Below are positions 1 through 11,365 of a stretch of 64,000 nt of DNA, piece after piece. The notes below the pieces were generated by a model. It made no database searches. It saw nothing but the letters and a program-made list of their open reading frames with translations, and was not told where the DNA came from. The stretch comes from Sparassis latifolia. Lineage: Eukaryota > Basidiomycota > Agaricomycetes > Polyporales > Sparassidaceae. How positions within the stretch are numbered: position 1 is the first letter of the stretch; the number at the start of each line of letters is the position of its first letter. The stretch is from NCBI GenBank assembly GCA_018466975.1, contig CM031561.1, positions 1,488,001 to 1,552,000 of the forward strand. The letters run 5' to 3'. A program made the position numbers and the translations under genes.

Positions 1-3000
1 GAAAGTGGGCGCAGGCCCGACGGGGAGCCCGGGACGCCCGCAGCGGACGACTGTGCCGACTTCTTGGCTTTCGACTTGGGAACAAGCGGCCGGACGGCGC
101 GGGTCGACCACTCCGAGAATGATTTCGGCGAGATTGATGACTGCTTGGGAGACGGTGCAGCGTTCTCATCTGACCTGATGTAGACAATGCTTGAACGACG
201 CGTGTTCGTGTTCATGTCTTCCGGCAGTTTGGGCACGGGCGGGGCGTTTTGGGAGGATGGCCGAGAGTGGGCTTTGTGGGTCTCGTACGGAGTGCTCTCC
301 GCTTGCGGGCCGACGTTGTCAAATTCGAAGAGCGTGGCGTCAGAGTTGGCAGAGTGGGGCATCCGCAGCTCTTGGTCCAGCGCGGTGATGAGGATGGCAA
401 GGGAGTTGCGCGCTGTGTTGACACCGCTTGGCACGTCAGCCGAATGGGGCGGGGTCGCACCGATGGCATGGGTGGAAGTTGCGCGAGTAAGGTGTGCACC
501 GGGAGTGCTAGGGCGCAGGTGTTCGTCTTCTTCCATCACTACATTGAGGGGAGCTGGTGTTATGACTTCGTTGCCTAGGACAGTTTTCCTCCTATTGATG
601 TCATTGGTGCTGAGCGAAAAGTACTGTCCCACTCCGCCCTCCAGTGCTTGATTGAGATCGTTCCGCCACGTTGTCAGAGCATGAATGCCATCTTTGCCGA
701 GGCTGAGGCTAGAGTATCCGCTCGGTCAGCTATTGTCACACACAGAGACGAGCGCGAGACGTACCTAGGTAAGCTGAAGTGATGCCGCTTGTGCGTCGAC
801 ATCTTCTGCTCCCTCGGAGCAGCCATGCGCAGAGGAGGCGTCGAGTGTAACTCGGGTGACGAGAAGTCAGACGAGAGGCCACCCAATTCCTGCGGCACTG
901 TCCTAGTGCCCTTCGTATTACCCCTCTTCGCACTCGTGCCAAGCGTCGACATGGGGGAAGTCCATCCCTCGCGGATCTTCATATCCGCGCCGATCTTGAG
1001 GCCAGGAACAAGCAGCGGTAACAGGTGCGCCGACAGCGCGTCGATCTCCCCAACAGAGTCGTTGGCGACCGCGCCGAACGAGAACCCGGTCGACGCGGAC
1101 GACTGCGACTGCGACTTACGATGCTGCGCGAGGCGCGCCTTGCGCTCCCGCACGGAAGGGGGCGTCGGCGGGAGCGGGGATGCGGGCGGTGGGCTCATGG
1201 AGAAGTTTCCGCCATTGACCGAGGACACGGAGCGAGCGCGGAGGTGCGAGTGTCGCCGCGTGCTCTCATCCTGGGCAGCCTGCACACCGCTGACGCTAAC
1301 AGACAAACCGGTGGCCTCATTGTCCAGGGCCGCCTGGCGATCGGGCGAGGGTGGGACGACCATTGTAGTAGCAAGCGCAGAGTAGTGCCGCTGCGCGATC
1401 ATGATCTGCGTAGCGAAGGCGACCGAGTCAGACGCGCCGGAGTAATACGATGATGCCTTCGAATCCTTGCGCGTGCGCTTCTGCCCGAGCTCTGCACTGT
1501 TCTGTGACTGTGGCGTCTCGGGCAAGCGCACACCGCTGTCCTCGGTCTGCATTGGCAGTGGCGGGGTAAGCTCTGCCTCCTGCACGTCCTCACCCGGCGG
1601 AAGCACGGACAGCTTGGGCTTGGGGTGCAGAAGGCCGATCGCGCGACCCAGCTTGCTCTTGCCGTCGACGGCGTCGCCGTTGCTCAACCAGACATCGCCG
1701 CTGCGTCGGCCCTCAACGACCGTGATGCTCCCGCTGCGCTTGTACTCATGCGAGAACCGGATGGGAGGGAGGCTGTACGGAGAGGGAGTACGCATGACCA
1801 TGGGGGGCGGCTCGTCATAGGTTTCGAAGAGTCCTGTCGGGATAGGGAGAGGCGAGCGGAAAAGAATGTTGAGCGCAAGGAGAGGAGAGGACAACGTAAC
1901 CGAGAGGATGAGTAGAACGGACATCACAGGAGAGGCAACAGGGTGGCTAGCTGACACTGTTGCGAGGTACGGGAGACCCAAAGTCTAAGATACATCCAAT
2001 GGTAAGACAGCGAAAAGGGTCAGATGAAGAAGGCATACCCATGGAATCCAGATGAGAAGGAGCCAACCAATCGCACGGTAGATGGATACGTCGAGATCAC
2101 TGGCAGGGACCGATGTCAGGGCTGCAAGGCCCTTCTCTGCGTGAGCGGCCTCTGGACTATACCCGTATCCACCGAGCACTTGGGCACTGGCCATGGCAGG
2201 CGTGATAGGGCGCGATACCGCCGTGGATGGCAGAAGATCCTGTGTGGAAGAGGCTGGGGGCACTTCATGGCATGTCGTAGGGAAAGACCAAGCGGTGAGC
2301 GTCGGCTGAGAAACAGAAGATTCAGTAAGCCACGACGACTGGGAGCCCATCCGCGAGCGAGGCTCATTGCGTCTGAACGGGTCGGGGTCGTCGTTCAGGC
2401 TGCCGGGTGACGGTGGACGGTAAGGGGCCGGGAGAGGGGGAACTGGAGGTACAGGCGACTCGCGCCCGGCGTATGGAGCCGCAGGATTGAACCAAAAGGA
2501 CGATTTGGGCGGGATGGAATGATTAGACGCTGCCGCGGGGTGTTGGCTCATCATACGCGCACTGGCGTTGGAGGGCTTCGCGGAATGGTGCGTCGAGAAG
2601 GAAAAAGCAGATATGGACTCGCTGCGAGAGCTGGCACGGGACGTAATCCAAGAACTACCATCTCTGAGGGCATCAACATCTTCAGTCGCGAATGAGGGAC
2701 GAGGCATTTCGTCGACTTCCTTCGCAGGCGGCCATGGGTCTCTGATCTCGTTCAAAGCATCAAGATTGCGCCTGATGACGACGAGAGTGCCAATAAGAAA
2801 GAGAAAAGCTGCACTGCTGGCGACCGCTATAGTGGTGGAATACGCTACCAGGCCAATGAACAAACTTGACACGTTGGTAGCGGCAAGAATACCTGCCAAA
2901 GACGTGGAGGTAACAGCGAGAAGGAGCGTGGGTGCCCAAAGCATCCAATGCTTTCTGCCAAAAGCGACAGGGCGACCGATCCGGACGTGAACAAGCGCGA

Positions 3001-3401
3001 GAGATGCGACGACGAAAAGACAGCCTTGTCTTAAAGTCATGGCAATCCAAAGCCTTACAGCGGATCCGGAATCATGTGAAATATGGTAGTCGTTCGTTCC
3101 GGAGAGATGTTGTTGCACGGCTTGCCATATAAACATTGCCAGGGCAATAAGGTCGCAAGATGCGAGCCAGACATGACTCTTGTCGGCTGGGGTAAGGGAG
3201 CGGAAGTTAGGGAGACCGAATTCAGACTGCAACGAATGTCATCAACGCAAATTGTTGAGTAGAAAAACAGAAACATACAGGTGGAACCCGACGGCTGAGA
3301 GGATGAGGGGGCAAAATCGGAACCAATATACGAAGAACGACGAAGGCAGAGGATATGAACGAGACGAAAGCAATTGCAAGGGTCGGAATGATTGGAATCA
3401 T
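1..3401 (-). CDS. Seven-transmembrane protein with long disordered regions (3' end beyond window)
   Basis: Exons on the minus strand: 3401-3279, 3226-2039, 1984-765, 708-1 (continues past the edge). Introns are 52, 54 and 56 bp. The 54 bp intron (GTATGC...TTAG, 2038-1985) removes an in-frame TAG, and all joins keep frame. About 1079 residues are visible. Seven hydrophobic segments lie near residues 3-30, 60-80, 101-123, 135-158, 162-190, 427-448 and 455-478. A roughly 220-residue Ser/Pro-rich loop separates segments 5 and 6, and a long low-complexity tail follows segment 7. The segment after exon 1 (SEFGLPNFRSLTPADKSHVW) looks like a conserved block. Seven segments resemble a receptor layout, but I recognise no GPCR signature, so the function is unknown. 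The start is the first ATG that leads into segment 1. Confidence 0.8.
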
Positions 3402-3774
3402 ACTGGGCGTAGTCGTACGTTGATGTGTAGGGAGTGTCGTGCGTTGAGCGTGAAGAACGTAAGGCCTTCGTGAAACCGTCGAGTAAACTTGAACAGATCG
3501 AGGTCAAAGAAAGAGAGCACGGGGAGACTTCGTCGGTGCAAACTTCGGGATGGCAACGAATTCGAACCGTGGTAAAATGGGCCCGCCGAGTGGACCCACA
3601 CAAACACACACTGCCCAAACAAACGCGTCGCGCGAGTGGACCACGTGTTGCATTGTACGCGTCACGCGTTGCGCTTTCCTTGCATGAAACTAAAATCCCC
3701 TGCGACACCACGAAAAAAAGCTCTGAATCAGACTATAAGTGCCGCCAATTCTACGTGAAAAACATGAAACATGC
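3402..3774. promoter_or_regulatory. Upstream region of the 7TM gene, cut by the transposon insertion
   Basis: About 373 bp separate the 7TM start codon from the left target duplication of the large transposon. No convincing gene is present. This is presumably the promoter of the 7TM gene, now separated from whatever lay further upstream by 17.5 kb of inserted DNA. I see no named promoter motif. Confidence 0.35.
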
Positions 3775-3780
3775 GTATAG
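3775..3780 (+). repeat. Target site duplication, left copy (GTATAG)
   Basis: GTATAG directly precedes the left terminal inverted repeat and is repeated exactly right after the right terminal repeat at 21264-21269. A perfect 6 bp duplication at both ends is the expected footprint of one transposition event. Confidence 0.9.
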
Positions 3781-3805
3781 TATGGCGGCCTGTTCTGGAC
3801 AAAAT
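3781..3805 (+). repeat. Left terminal inverted repeat
   Basis: Aligned with the reverse complement of 21239-21263, the first 10 bases are identical, base 11 differs (T against C), bases 12-21 are identical, base 22 differs (A against G), and similarity fades after base 25. Confidence 0.9.
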
Positions 3806-3839
3806 ACAAGCAGATGTACAGGGGGCCCTCGACCTTGTA

Positions 3840-4062
3840 TTCACGCCAGTTCACGCGCATTCATCCGAGTGCATCGTGCACGTGACTGTGCATCTGCATG
3901 CATTCAAACGCATCGGGGCGCATTGGGCCAAATACAGCTCCTCTGCATCGATGCGCATGAATGCATGCATCTGGATGCATGTGTTCTCATTCTCGTTCTC
4001 GGTTCCGGACGCATGCATCTGCATGCACCCATGCATCGAGTGCATGTCGCTCCTGCCTCTCC
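3840..4062 (+). repeat. Left subterminal ATGCA/GCATGC-rich repeats
   Basis: Short palindromic words (GCATGC, ATGCAT, TGCATC, GTGCATC) recur many times in about 220 bp between the left TIR and the integrase start. The word CATCCGAGTGCATC near 3864 also occurs inverted near the right end, around 20953-20966. Subterminal arrays of this kind are commonly transposase-binding sites; that role is inferred. Confidence 0.75.
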
Positions 4063-4126
4063 GGTGAGCCACCTTCATCCCTTCGAGCACTTGTTTCTCT
4101 GCTCCAGGAACTTGAGGGTCCGCGAT

Positions 4127-5919
4127 ATGACAGAGCGGTTGGACAACATCCGTCGAGCCTACCACACCCTTGGAGATCGGGTGAATGTTGCTCTGCGAAC
4201 ACAAGTTGGGGATGTACAGCGATTGAGAATTGTACGTTCTCAAGCACTCTCGCTTGCCTCTGCTGCTGAAGTGGTCAGTATCTCTTCTGGGAGCATGTTG
4301 AACATCCACTGACCATCTTCCCAGCACCGCTCTGTCATTCCTCCGGCTGAACTGGTTCAACTTCGGTCCAACATTGCTGCCATTATTGAGGACCTGGACG
4401 CGGCTTCCCATCGTTCATCCGATCCCGCTGATAGACCCCCTCTCGAGGTCGTCAAGCGAACTCGCACTGGCACGCGGGGCCGCCCAAAGATCACCATTGA
4501 GCCGACCTTCCTTAAGTTCGCCATGGACATGAGGTCAAACTCGGACCTCGGACGCTTTTTCAACTGCTGTACGAGGACAGTGCGTCGTCGCGCCATAGAG
4601 CACGAACTCAGCATACCCGGTTTACCCGTGTACACAGAGCTGCAGGCCACGGACGGCTCCCTGCTTCGTCAGTATCACTCAACCCCAGCCCGTCCCTTGA
4701 CGTTGTCCGACAATGAGCTTGACCACGCCCTTGGTAATATCCTGGAGGTGTTCCCTCACTTTGGACGTAGGATGATCCATGGCCATCTCAAAGCTCAGGG
4801 TCAAAGTATTGCACGCAAGCGCATAGAAGCCTCGTACGAGCGAGTGCATGGTGCACCGGCCATCTTCGGTGCTCGACGTCCACTAGTGCGACGCAAATAT
4901 TCAGTACCTGGCCCACTTTCCCTTGTTCATCATGATGGACAGCACGGTGCGTTTTGTCCGCTCTGTTCTGCCAGTACTTATTGACTTTTCTGCAGGGCTC
5001 ATCCACTTCAAACTCATTACGCATTGCTTCATTGATGGTTATTCACGGTTTGTACTTGGAATCCGAGTGCACAGCAACAACCGCGCATCCACAGTGCTGC
5101 ATTTATTTCAGGATGCAGTGGATCAATTTGGAATTCCAAGCCGTGTACGAGGGGACCATGGCACCGAGAATCTCGGCGTAGCACAGTGGATGGAGGAAAA
5201 TAAGGGTTTAGATCGGGGATCATACATTTGGGGCCGGTGCGTGAATAGGCCTTCACTATGCAGGAACTCTCACGGACGTGATGGCCAGGAGCGTTCATAA
5301 TACTCGGATTGAACGTTTATGGGTTGATGTGACCTCCGGGTACGGTGAGAAGTGGCTTATATTTTTCTGTCAGCTCGAGATACACTGCGGGTGGGACATC
5401 CACAACCCTGACCATGTGTGGCTACTTCACCATCTATTCCTACCTGCCATCAACCAAGATGCTTTGGAGTGGGCAGAGGCATGGAATGCACACCGCATCT
5501 CAATGCAGGATTCTCGTCCCCGAAGCCCACGGGATATGTTTACCTTTGGAATGGTCCAGGAAGGTCCACGTGGACTCGAGCAATTCTTAGAGCCAATTGA
5601 TGACCTTACTGGCGAGTCCCTAGACGATTTTGGCATTGATTGGGGCACCTATCGGGATGACAGAATCATGTCACATTTTTTTGAGCACAACCCCATCGAA
5701 AGTGCAACATTTACCCCGAGTTCTGCTCCCTCTCACCTGGCAGAAGTTGTATGCGATGAACCAAACTGTCCTTTCTCGCGAAATGATGTCGAGTTGCTAG
5801 ACACAATACTTGGGCATGAGTTTGATCTGACTTCTCGTAGCATGGCCGTACGACGTTCAGTGTGGGAGAGGGGGTTAGCGCTGTGCGAGGCAATTGGCCG
5901 GCGGGAGATCGTAGGATAA
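4127..5919 (+). CDS. DDE integrase/transposase with rve core
   Basis: Exons 4127-4273, 4325-4946, 4996-5236, 5289-5919; three introns of 51, 49 and 52 bp; 546 residues. The N-terminal part is helical and basic. The rve (retroviral-integrase-like) core has catalytic Asp about 253 in HHDGQHG, a typical IDGYSR strand, Asp about 310 in RGDHGTEN, and Glu about 345 in HNTRIERLW, with 34 residues between the last two. The C-terminal part carries HCGWDIHNPDHVWLLHHLFL and NAHRI motifs that I recognise from a family of integrase-domain proteins abundant in Agaricomycete genomes. All catalytic residues are present and the frame is open, so it may be active. It lies just inside the left end, next to the subterminal repeats it probably binds. 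It is the likely transposase of the element. Confidence 0.88.
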
Positions 5920-6347
5920 GACACAGTTGTACCTCTTATACAAGCCATTGTGCATATCTTTGTGTGATGGCCTACGCAGGGCAGACACTTCTCGTTCATG
6001 GAAGTCCACGAGGCTATTGATCAGTGCTTCTCTCTGGAAGGTACGATTTCGGCATACAATCCGGCCTCTTACTTATTGTACGGTGTTTTTATGCTCACTG
6101 TTGACCGTCAGTGAGGTGTTGAAACACTTTGAGCACAATCAATTCATACAATAGCTGTGCATAAACAATTTTCTGAATGCCCTGTAGCAATATTGACACC
6201 GGCTGTACAGACATGTCCAGGATAAATAGTGCCGGAATACAGTCTTGCCGCACCATGCAGCCCATAGATTGTTCACCCTGGCGCCCATATTTTGGTCGTT
6301 ATGCCAGTAGGTGAGCCGCCATTCCTTCCCTGCCTCCTCCCACTACC
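5920..6347. other. Transposon spacer without a gene
   Basis: The 428 bp between the integrase stop and the next start hold only short shadow frames. This is presumably the integrase 3' UTR and the promoter of the following gene. I see no repeat or structured element. Confidence 0.5.
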
Positions 6348-8905
6348 ATGTCTGGGCGGCCCTCCAACAGGTCTCGGAATCGCGGTCAGGCATGCGGTCA
6401 CAGTCGTATGAGTACAGGGCATGTAATGTCTGCTGGAGAATTGGCCGGCGCAACTTCTAGGGCGGCATCAATGGAAGCAACGCCTTCCACACAGTCAATG
6501 CCCACAACAGCCACAGGCCCGGGGGAGTCTGCCAGGTCACTAAGAGCCCATCGGAGGGCTCAGCTTCACGGGGATCCCAATGTTGAGGTGAAAGGTGTGA
6601 TTGACATCTACAACTCACCAGGTCTGTTTCATGTTGAAGGGAAATCTCGTAGCAGCAACTTCGCATGATGAACCCATGAGTATATCTAACGAAGGCAACG
6701 AGGAGCTAGTGGTTGATCCTCCTTCAGGTATACTCTTTCTCTACCGTCCGAGGTTTCCAATTAATTTACTCTCGCGCTGGCCCAGCTGCATCATTTGATA
6801 CATATGGTATCATAAGTTCTCCCCTGACACCTGGTACAAAACTGGATGCATGCAGCTGTTCTCATGGCTAAATTATGCAGTCCCAGAGCTACCCGATTCA
6901 AGCATAAATTCCCCCGGTACAGACACGGATGCAGACATGTGTGGTACGTTCAGCAATGCGATCAAAATCTTTGAAGCTGATGAATGAGAGTGTTCACAGG
7001 TGTTGAGCGTGTCAGAAATATGCCAGTGGACATGGATGCCCGCCACGCCGGCGCCGGGCCCATGCGTAGCGAAGAACCACTGGTTAGCATCCCATTGACC
7101 CATGGTAAGTACAACACCCAGTTTCACAGGCCGCCCGCCTCACTGATGCTTCCACCAGAATTACTGGATCATCCGAGTCTTGAAGGTGGAGTGGATGGGT
7201 TCAGCATGCTTTCAGATATTGGGCGCTGCCCGAATTTAATATGGCGGCTCTGGATGAATACAGTACGTGTCTGCGATCTTGTGTTGGTCAATGCCGGCTG
7301 ACAATTTGAGAAGACCACTTCACTTTCCCCCCCAATAATATCAACACGGACTTCTCTACTTGGGGATTCTCCCTGGATTTCCCCCCAGATCAAACGGCTG
7401 TACCGTTCACATCTACATCCACTGATGGCCAGGTTCCACATGCTGTTATCACAACTACATCAGGGATGTCCGAGCAGAGTACATACATGCTGGAAGGCTC
7501 TTCCAAGCCAGACGGACCCAGTTCTGCTGAAGAGAGTAACCCGCCGGGGCGTGCATTCCAAGCTCCAAAGCTTCAGAGAGCTGTGGACGGTTTTTCGGGG
7601 AGCCCGAGAATGGCCACACCACCGGTGTCAGTGATGTTTCAAGCATCAACGCTTGTCACGGACTTTGCTGCCGCCATGTGCAATCACTCCATGTCTGCTG
7701 CTCATTCCAGTGTCACTGAGGGGCTTTCTAGCCCATTATTGGCCCCTTCATTGGAGTGGAATCCGCTTGCGGCCTACGTCAGTGTGGCATATCGAGATTC
7801 TTCCCATGCAGAACAGCTCCTCACCGCTGTCGTCAAGGCTTCTGTGCCTCCGGCAATGCATATTACTCTGAAAACTCTTATGGATGCAATTCTTGTGCGC
7901 TTCTCCTCCGCTTATCCCCCGCGTATCGTCAGTCTTCTCAAAGAGCTGTTGGCCATAAACAATGACTCTTACTGGGTTGCAACTTCCTCCACACCTACTC
8001 CAATCCGCGAACAAGGATATGACGACTTACGTGCCGGCTATGTTGAACACTCACCTCTCAGATACGCAGTTCAAGATGGACAAACTACCTTAGTGGCAGT
8101 AGATCCTGCGCTGGCCCTCCCAGTGCTTCTAAGTCAGAAGCTTGGGCCCGAAACTTCTCTATTTGTGGTCTATGTATCATCTCACCAGGTATGCAAACGT
8201 TGGCCCTCCCATAGTTGGGCTCAGATCTGATGTAATACTAGGCCATTGTACCCAACACTGCTCGTACAGATCAACTCTCTTCAAGTGGAGCCAGTGGTGC
8301 CCCAATTTTACCCAAGGTCGATGCGATAATGGACTTCCTGAGTACCAGCTATCATGTGGACCATGAAGCCATGGAAGGCGTAGCTAACAGGTCCCCGGCT
8401 TTTGGTTTGGCCTATGTCCAGGTTGTACAGATCACCACCGTGCGCCGCATCGCAGCAGAGTTACGTTTGACACCAGGAGTGCAAGGGTTTGGCAGGGCAG
8501 ATGGGGTAAATGTTTTGGTATCTTGGAGCGATCTTGTCACCTGGGCACGCTTGCCGGCGTCAGAACGGAATGTCCGAACGAAGGTCAACAAGGTGAGTAA
8601 TTATACTTGACATTATTAGCAACGTGCTGTGTGGTGACCCCCTGGGAGTGCAGGTTACGGGTATGTATCAGTGGCTGCGGGCGAAAAGAGAGGAAGGTCG
8701 CGACCTCACCAACTACACCGCAGAAGAGACGGAGTTGTTTTCATGGATACAGCTCCTTGTGGAACTGAGTCAACCAACCGCACATGAGGAGAAGACTTGG
8801 ACGGAGGCGGAGAAACAGGTGACAGCACTCCGCTGGCAACCAATTTTGCAACGACTTGATCTGTTTGCAAGTACACACAGCATACAGTGGAGTCATTATG
8901 AGTAG
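6348..8905 (+). CDS. Unrecognised multi-exon transposon cargo gene
   Basis: Start MSGRPSNRSRN at 6348. Exons I can place: 6348-6594, 6656-6727, 6786-6833, 6881-6943, 7000-7104, then an unresolved stretch (7160-7310), a long exon from about 7315 to 8188, 8242-8592, and 8654-8905 ending in TAG. The first introns are all phase 1, so the short 72, 48, 63 and 105 bp exons can be skipped without frame change. The N-terminal half is Ser/Thr/Pro-rich and probably disordered. The C-terminal 400 residues look folded, with a YNSP-like start, a region around GFGRADGVNVLVSW, and an acidic, Trp-containing helical end. I recognise no domain. Its place between the integrase and the oxygenase suggests a role in the element, for example DNA binding or regulation (inference). 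Confidence 0.65.
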
Positions 8906-8975
8906 ACAGAGGTCTCATTATTAATTCCGGCTGTGTCGAAAGTGTATTAAAGTCTTTTTAATATACGCTATGTCC

Positions 8976-10391
8976 CTACATATGCCTAGGGAACCTTGCA
9001 AGAGCAGCTAAGATTCGAGCGGCTACACCGTTGACGTATGCCTCACGCTCAGCTTCTGAAAGGTCAGAGACCATCCGACCACCCAGTTCAACCCACTGAA
9101 AAATTGAGCCACCGGTCCAAAACACAAGAGAGCCTCGCATCCCCTTGGAGATGAGAGCGGTATTGTAGTGGGTAAACAAGGCCGATGGGATGAACACGGG
9201 CACGCCGGGGCCCACCTCGATCTCATAACCAAGTTCTGCAATGCCAATTCGGCAATCTTGCGAAGCATCGAAGGTTCCGTATGGCATAATACAGCACAAG
9301 CCAGGGCCATAGTTGGTGGAGTCGAGGTGAGGCAAAGTGACCACAACACCGACGTTGAAGGCAAACGAAGTAAAAGGGTAGAATAGGGCCTCCAAGCCCG
9401 CATCCTGTCGCAGAACGTAGTCAAGGGTGGCCACGTAATGCGCATATAGAGCAGGAAATTGAGACTTGAATATACCTATGCCAGCTTCTATATGAGGTTA
9501 TGTGTACAGATGTATGGTTTAAACCCACCGTTTACGAGTGCGACCACTGGCTGCAGGAGTTTCCCAAGCTCGTGCACCACATCGATGTGCTTGAGGTAGT
9601 AAAGAGACATGCGAGGCCTCTGTCTCGCTATGGTCAACTTCTGGAGGCTCACATTCAGAACGGAGAGCGCTCACCACCTGATTGTCCCGATGCAAGGTGA
9701 AATAATACTGGAGGAAGTTACCCCGACTGGAGCCAGAATACGTCAGCTTGATGCCACTCTGTCGCAAATACTCTACAGCGGCTATTGCCACAGAGTTGGC
9801 GTGGAAGGTGGCTGGCCCCGTGAAGGAGCGGTAGATGACGAGCCGCCCTTCAGAGTCACAGATGTATGCAGCCATGCTACCTCCAATTTGAGCTCGGTTG
9901 TATGAAATGCACTGGAATTGGTGCTTACCCATTGGCACACTGGATGACTTCTCGCCGGAGTGGGCGCTCTGATTTGACGCGGCTCCCGATGTAACCTCCG
10001 GGCATCTTCCTCTGGGCCAGGGAGATCGTACTCTGCACGCGCGTGCCACTTACCTTCTTCTTGTTGGCATGAGCCACAGCGCGAGTAACTGTCCTCTTCC
10101 CAACGTAATCTCGCCGGCGTGCGTTGCGGCGAGGGCCGACTCCCCCGAGGGTGGCATCGAGGTTGGTTTCTGAATCTGCGCATTCACGAATGGCAGGGGT
10201 TGTGTTGGATATATCCCGTGCACAAGAGCCATCGCTCGGGCTGCAACCAAGATCAGCAGAGCTACCTTGTGTTCAAAAAGTGAAGGGGCATGCCTGTTTG
10301 GGCCCTGCACAACAATAACAGGAGTAGCGTGGTCCGGCTCCTCGGTCCTGCCCTCTTCCGCCTTCCAGACCGCCTCCAAACGCTCTCTCAT
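8976..10391 (-). CDS. TET/JBP-like 2-oxoglutarate/Fe(II) dioxygenase
   Basis: The last exon 9475-8976 encodes a double-stranded beta-helix: FPALYAHYV, then LPHLDSTN with the iron-binding H-x-D, GLCCIMPYGTFD, FIPSALFTHYNT with the distal iron-binding His, and GMRGSLVFW with the Arg expected to bind 2-oxoglutarate, then FQWVELGGR. This order matches the fungal TET/JBP-type oxygenase family (PF20515-like), whose animal members oxidise 5-methylcytosine. Upstream exons: 9619-9529, one ending at 9678, and others back to a likely ATG at 10391. A basic stretch (around GPRRNARRRDYVGKR) lies in the middle. The 5' exon joins are approximate. All metal ligands are intact. Fungal TET/JBP genes are known to travel with KDZ transposons; here the neighbour is an rve integrase instead. 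Substrate is not shown by sequence. Confidence 0.78.
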
Positions 10392-10650
10392 GGACACCTC
10401 CCCTCGATAGTCCAAACCGCCCTTCGCAAGAGCATCAGCGTGATGAAAGAAGTGGGCGAGTGAGCGGGCGTACCGTCAAAGGCATGGCGGCGTTGCTGGA
10501 GCCTGTGTAACACTGGGTGAGCCCATCATGCTGGCCAAATCTGAGGCAAAAGCCGACGACAGATAGCAGGCCGCAGGCAGCGCGAGCGATAGAGGTCTCC
10601 TTCGAGCTCGCACTACCTACCGCCCGCAAGGCCTCTGTACATGCAGCTCG

Positions 10651-10812
10651 CACGGTGGGTGATTTTATGGAAAGCCGCCGGCCTTTGTTGTGCACGGTGG
10701 GTGATTTTATGGCAAGCCGCCTGCCTTTGTTGTGCACTGTTGACGCGTCTCCTTTGTTGACGCGTTTTGTTGTTGACGCGTTTTGTTGTTGACGCGTTTT
10801 GTTGACGCGTCG
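10651..10812 (+). repeat. Tandem repeats: two 42 bp units, then TTGACGCGTTTTG units
   Basis: The unit starting GCACGGTGGGTGATTTTATG occurs twice back to back (10651-10692, 10693-10734) with a few differences. It is followed by at least three imperfect copies of TTGACGCGTTTTG, partly joined by TTG, to about 10812. Open frames here on the minus strand (repeated KSPTVHNKGRRL) are a by-product of the repeats. Confidence 0.7.
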
Positions 10813-11202
10813 CGCCTCCACGTGTACATCCATATGCGGCAGGTGCTGTCCTTCGCCCCCTGGGCTTCTCGGGCTTGACGGGGGTGGCCCTACTCCTTTC
10901 ACGCCTCTTCATCTTGAGGGCGGAGTCGACCCAGAAAATGAGTACTGCATCAAAATGGCGGCGAATACGCCACCCCGATGCGGCTTCTCTTCTCGACGCA
11001 AGAAGTGCGGGCGCGGGCGCGGTGCAGGGACGGGGTGGCAACGTACGAGCGTACGAGATGCGTCACTGGATTAGAGGCTGACGCGAATCTCGCCTTGTAG
11101 TGTCGCAGGTTCACGCCTTCCAGGGAGTCCCTGGCGGCGCACTTGCATTTGGTAGGTGCTCCTCGAGGATGCGCGGAGGTGGACCAGGTGGCCGGCAGTT
11201 CT

Positions 11203-11365
11203 TGCTGCGTCGAGGGATGAAGGACGAGGGGGAGGACGTCGAGCGGAGGCCGGCGATCGGGTGCGGATGGGTAGGTACGGGGGCAGGACCTCGCAATGCA
11301 CCGCCCGCATCTGCGTCCGCGAATTCCGCGCGAAGGTACGTGCACGTTTCTTCGCGTTTCGCGTT
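11203..11365 (+). repeat. 163 bp direct repeat, copy 1
   Basis: From GCTGCGTCGAGGGATGAAGG to TTTCGCGTT. It aligns with 11757-11920 with scattered substitutions (roughly 90 percent identity by eye). Read on the minus strand, both copies give a similar Arg-rich peptide (RARTFARNS), so a shared, decayed coding segment is possible. Confidence 0.75.

Noticed and set aside
789..1453. Long plus-strand open frames opposite the 7TM gene
   Set aside because: They mirror the low-complexity Ser/Pro-rich coding strand, have no domain, and overlap a well-supported exon.
7238..7258. Internal TATGGCGGC followed by TCTGG, similar to the transposon end
   Set aside because: Only about nine bases match, it lies in likely coding sequence, and there is no partner or target duplication, so I take it as chance.
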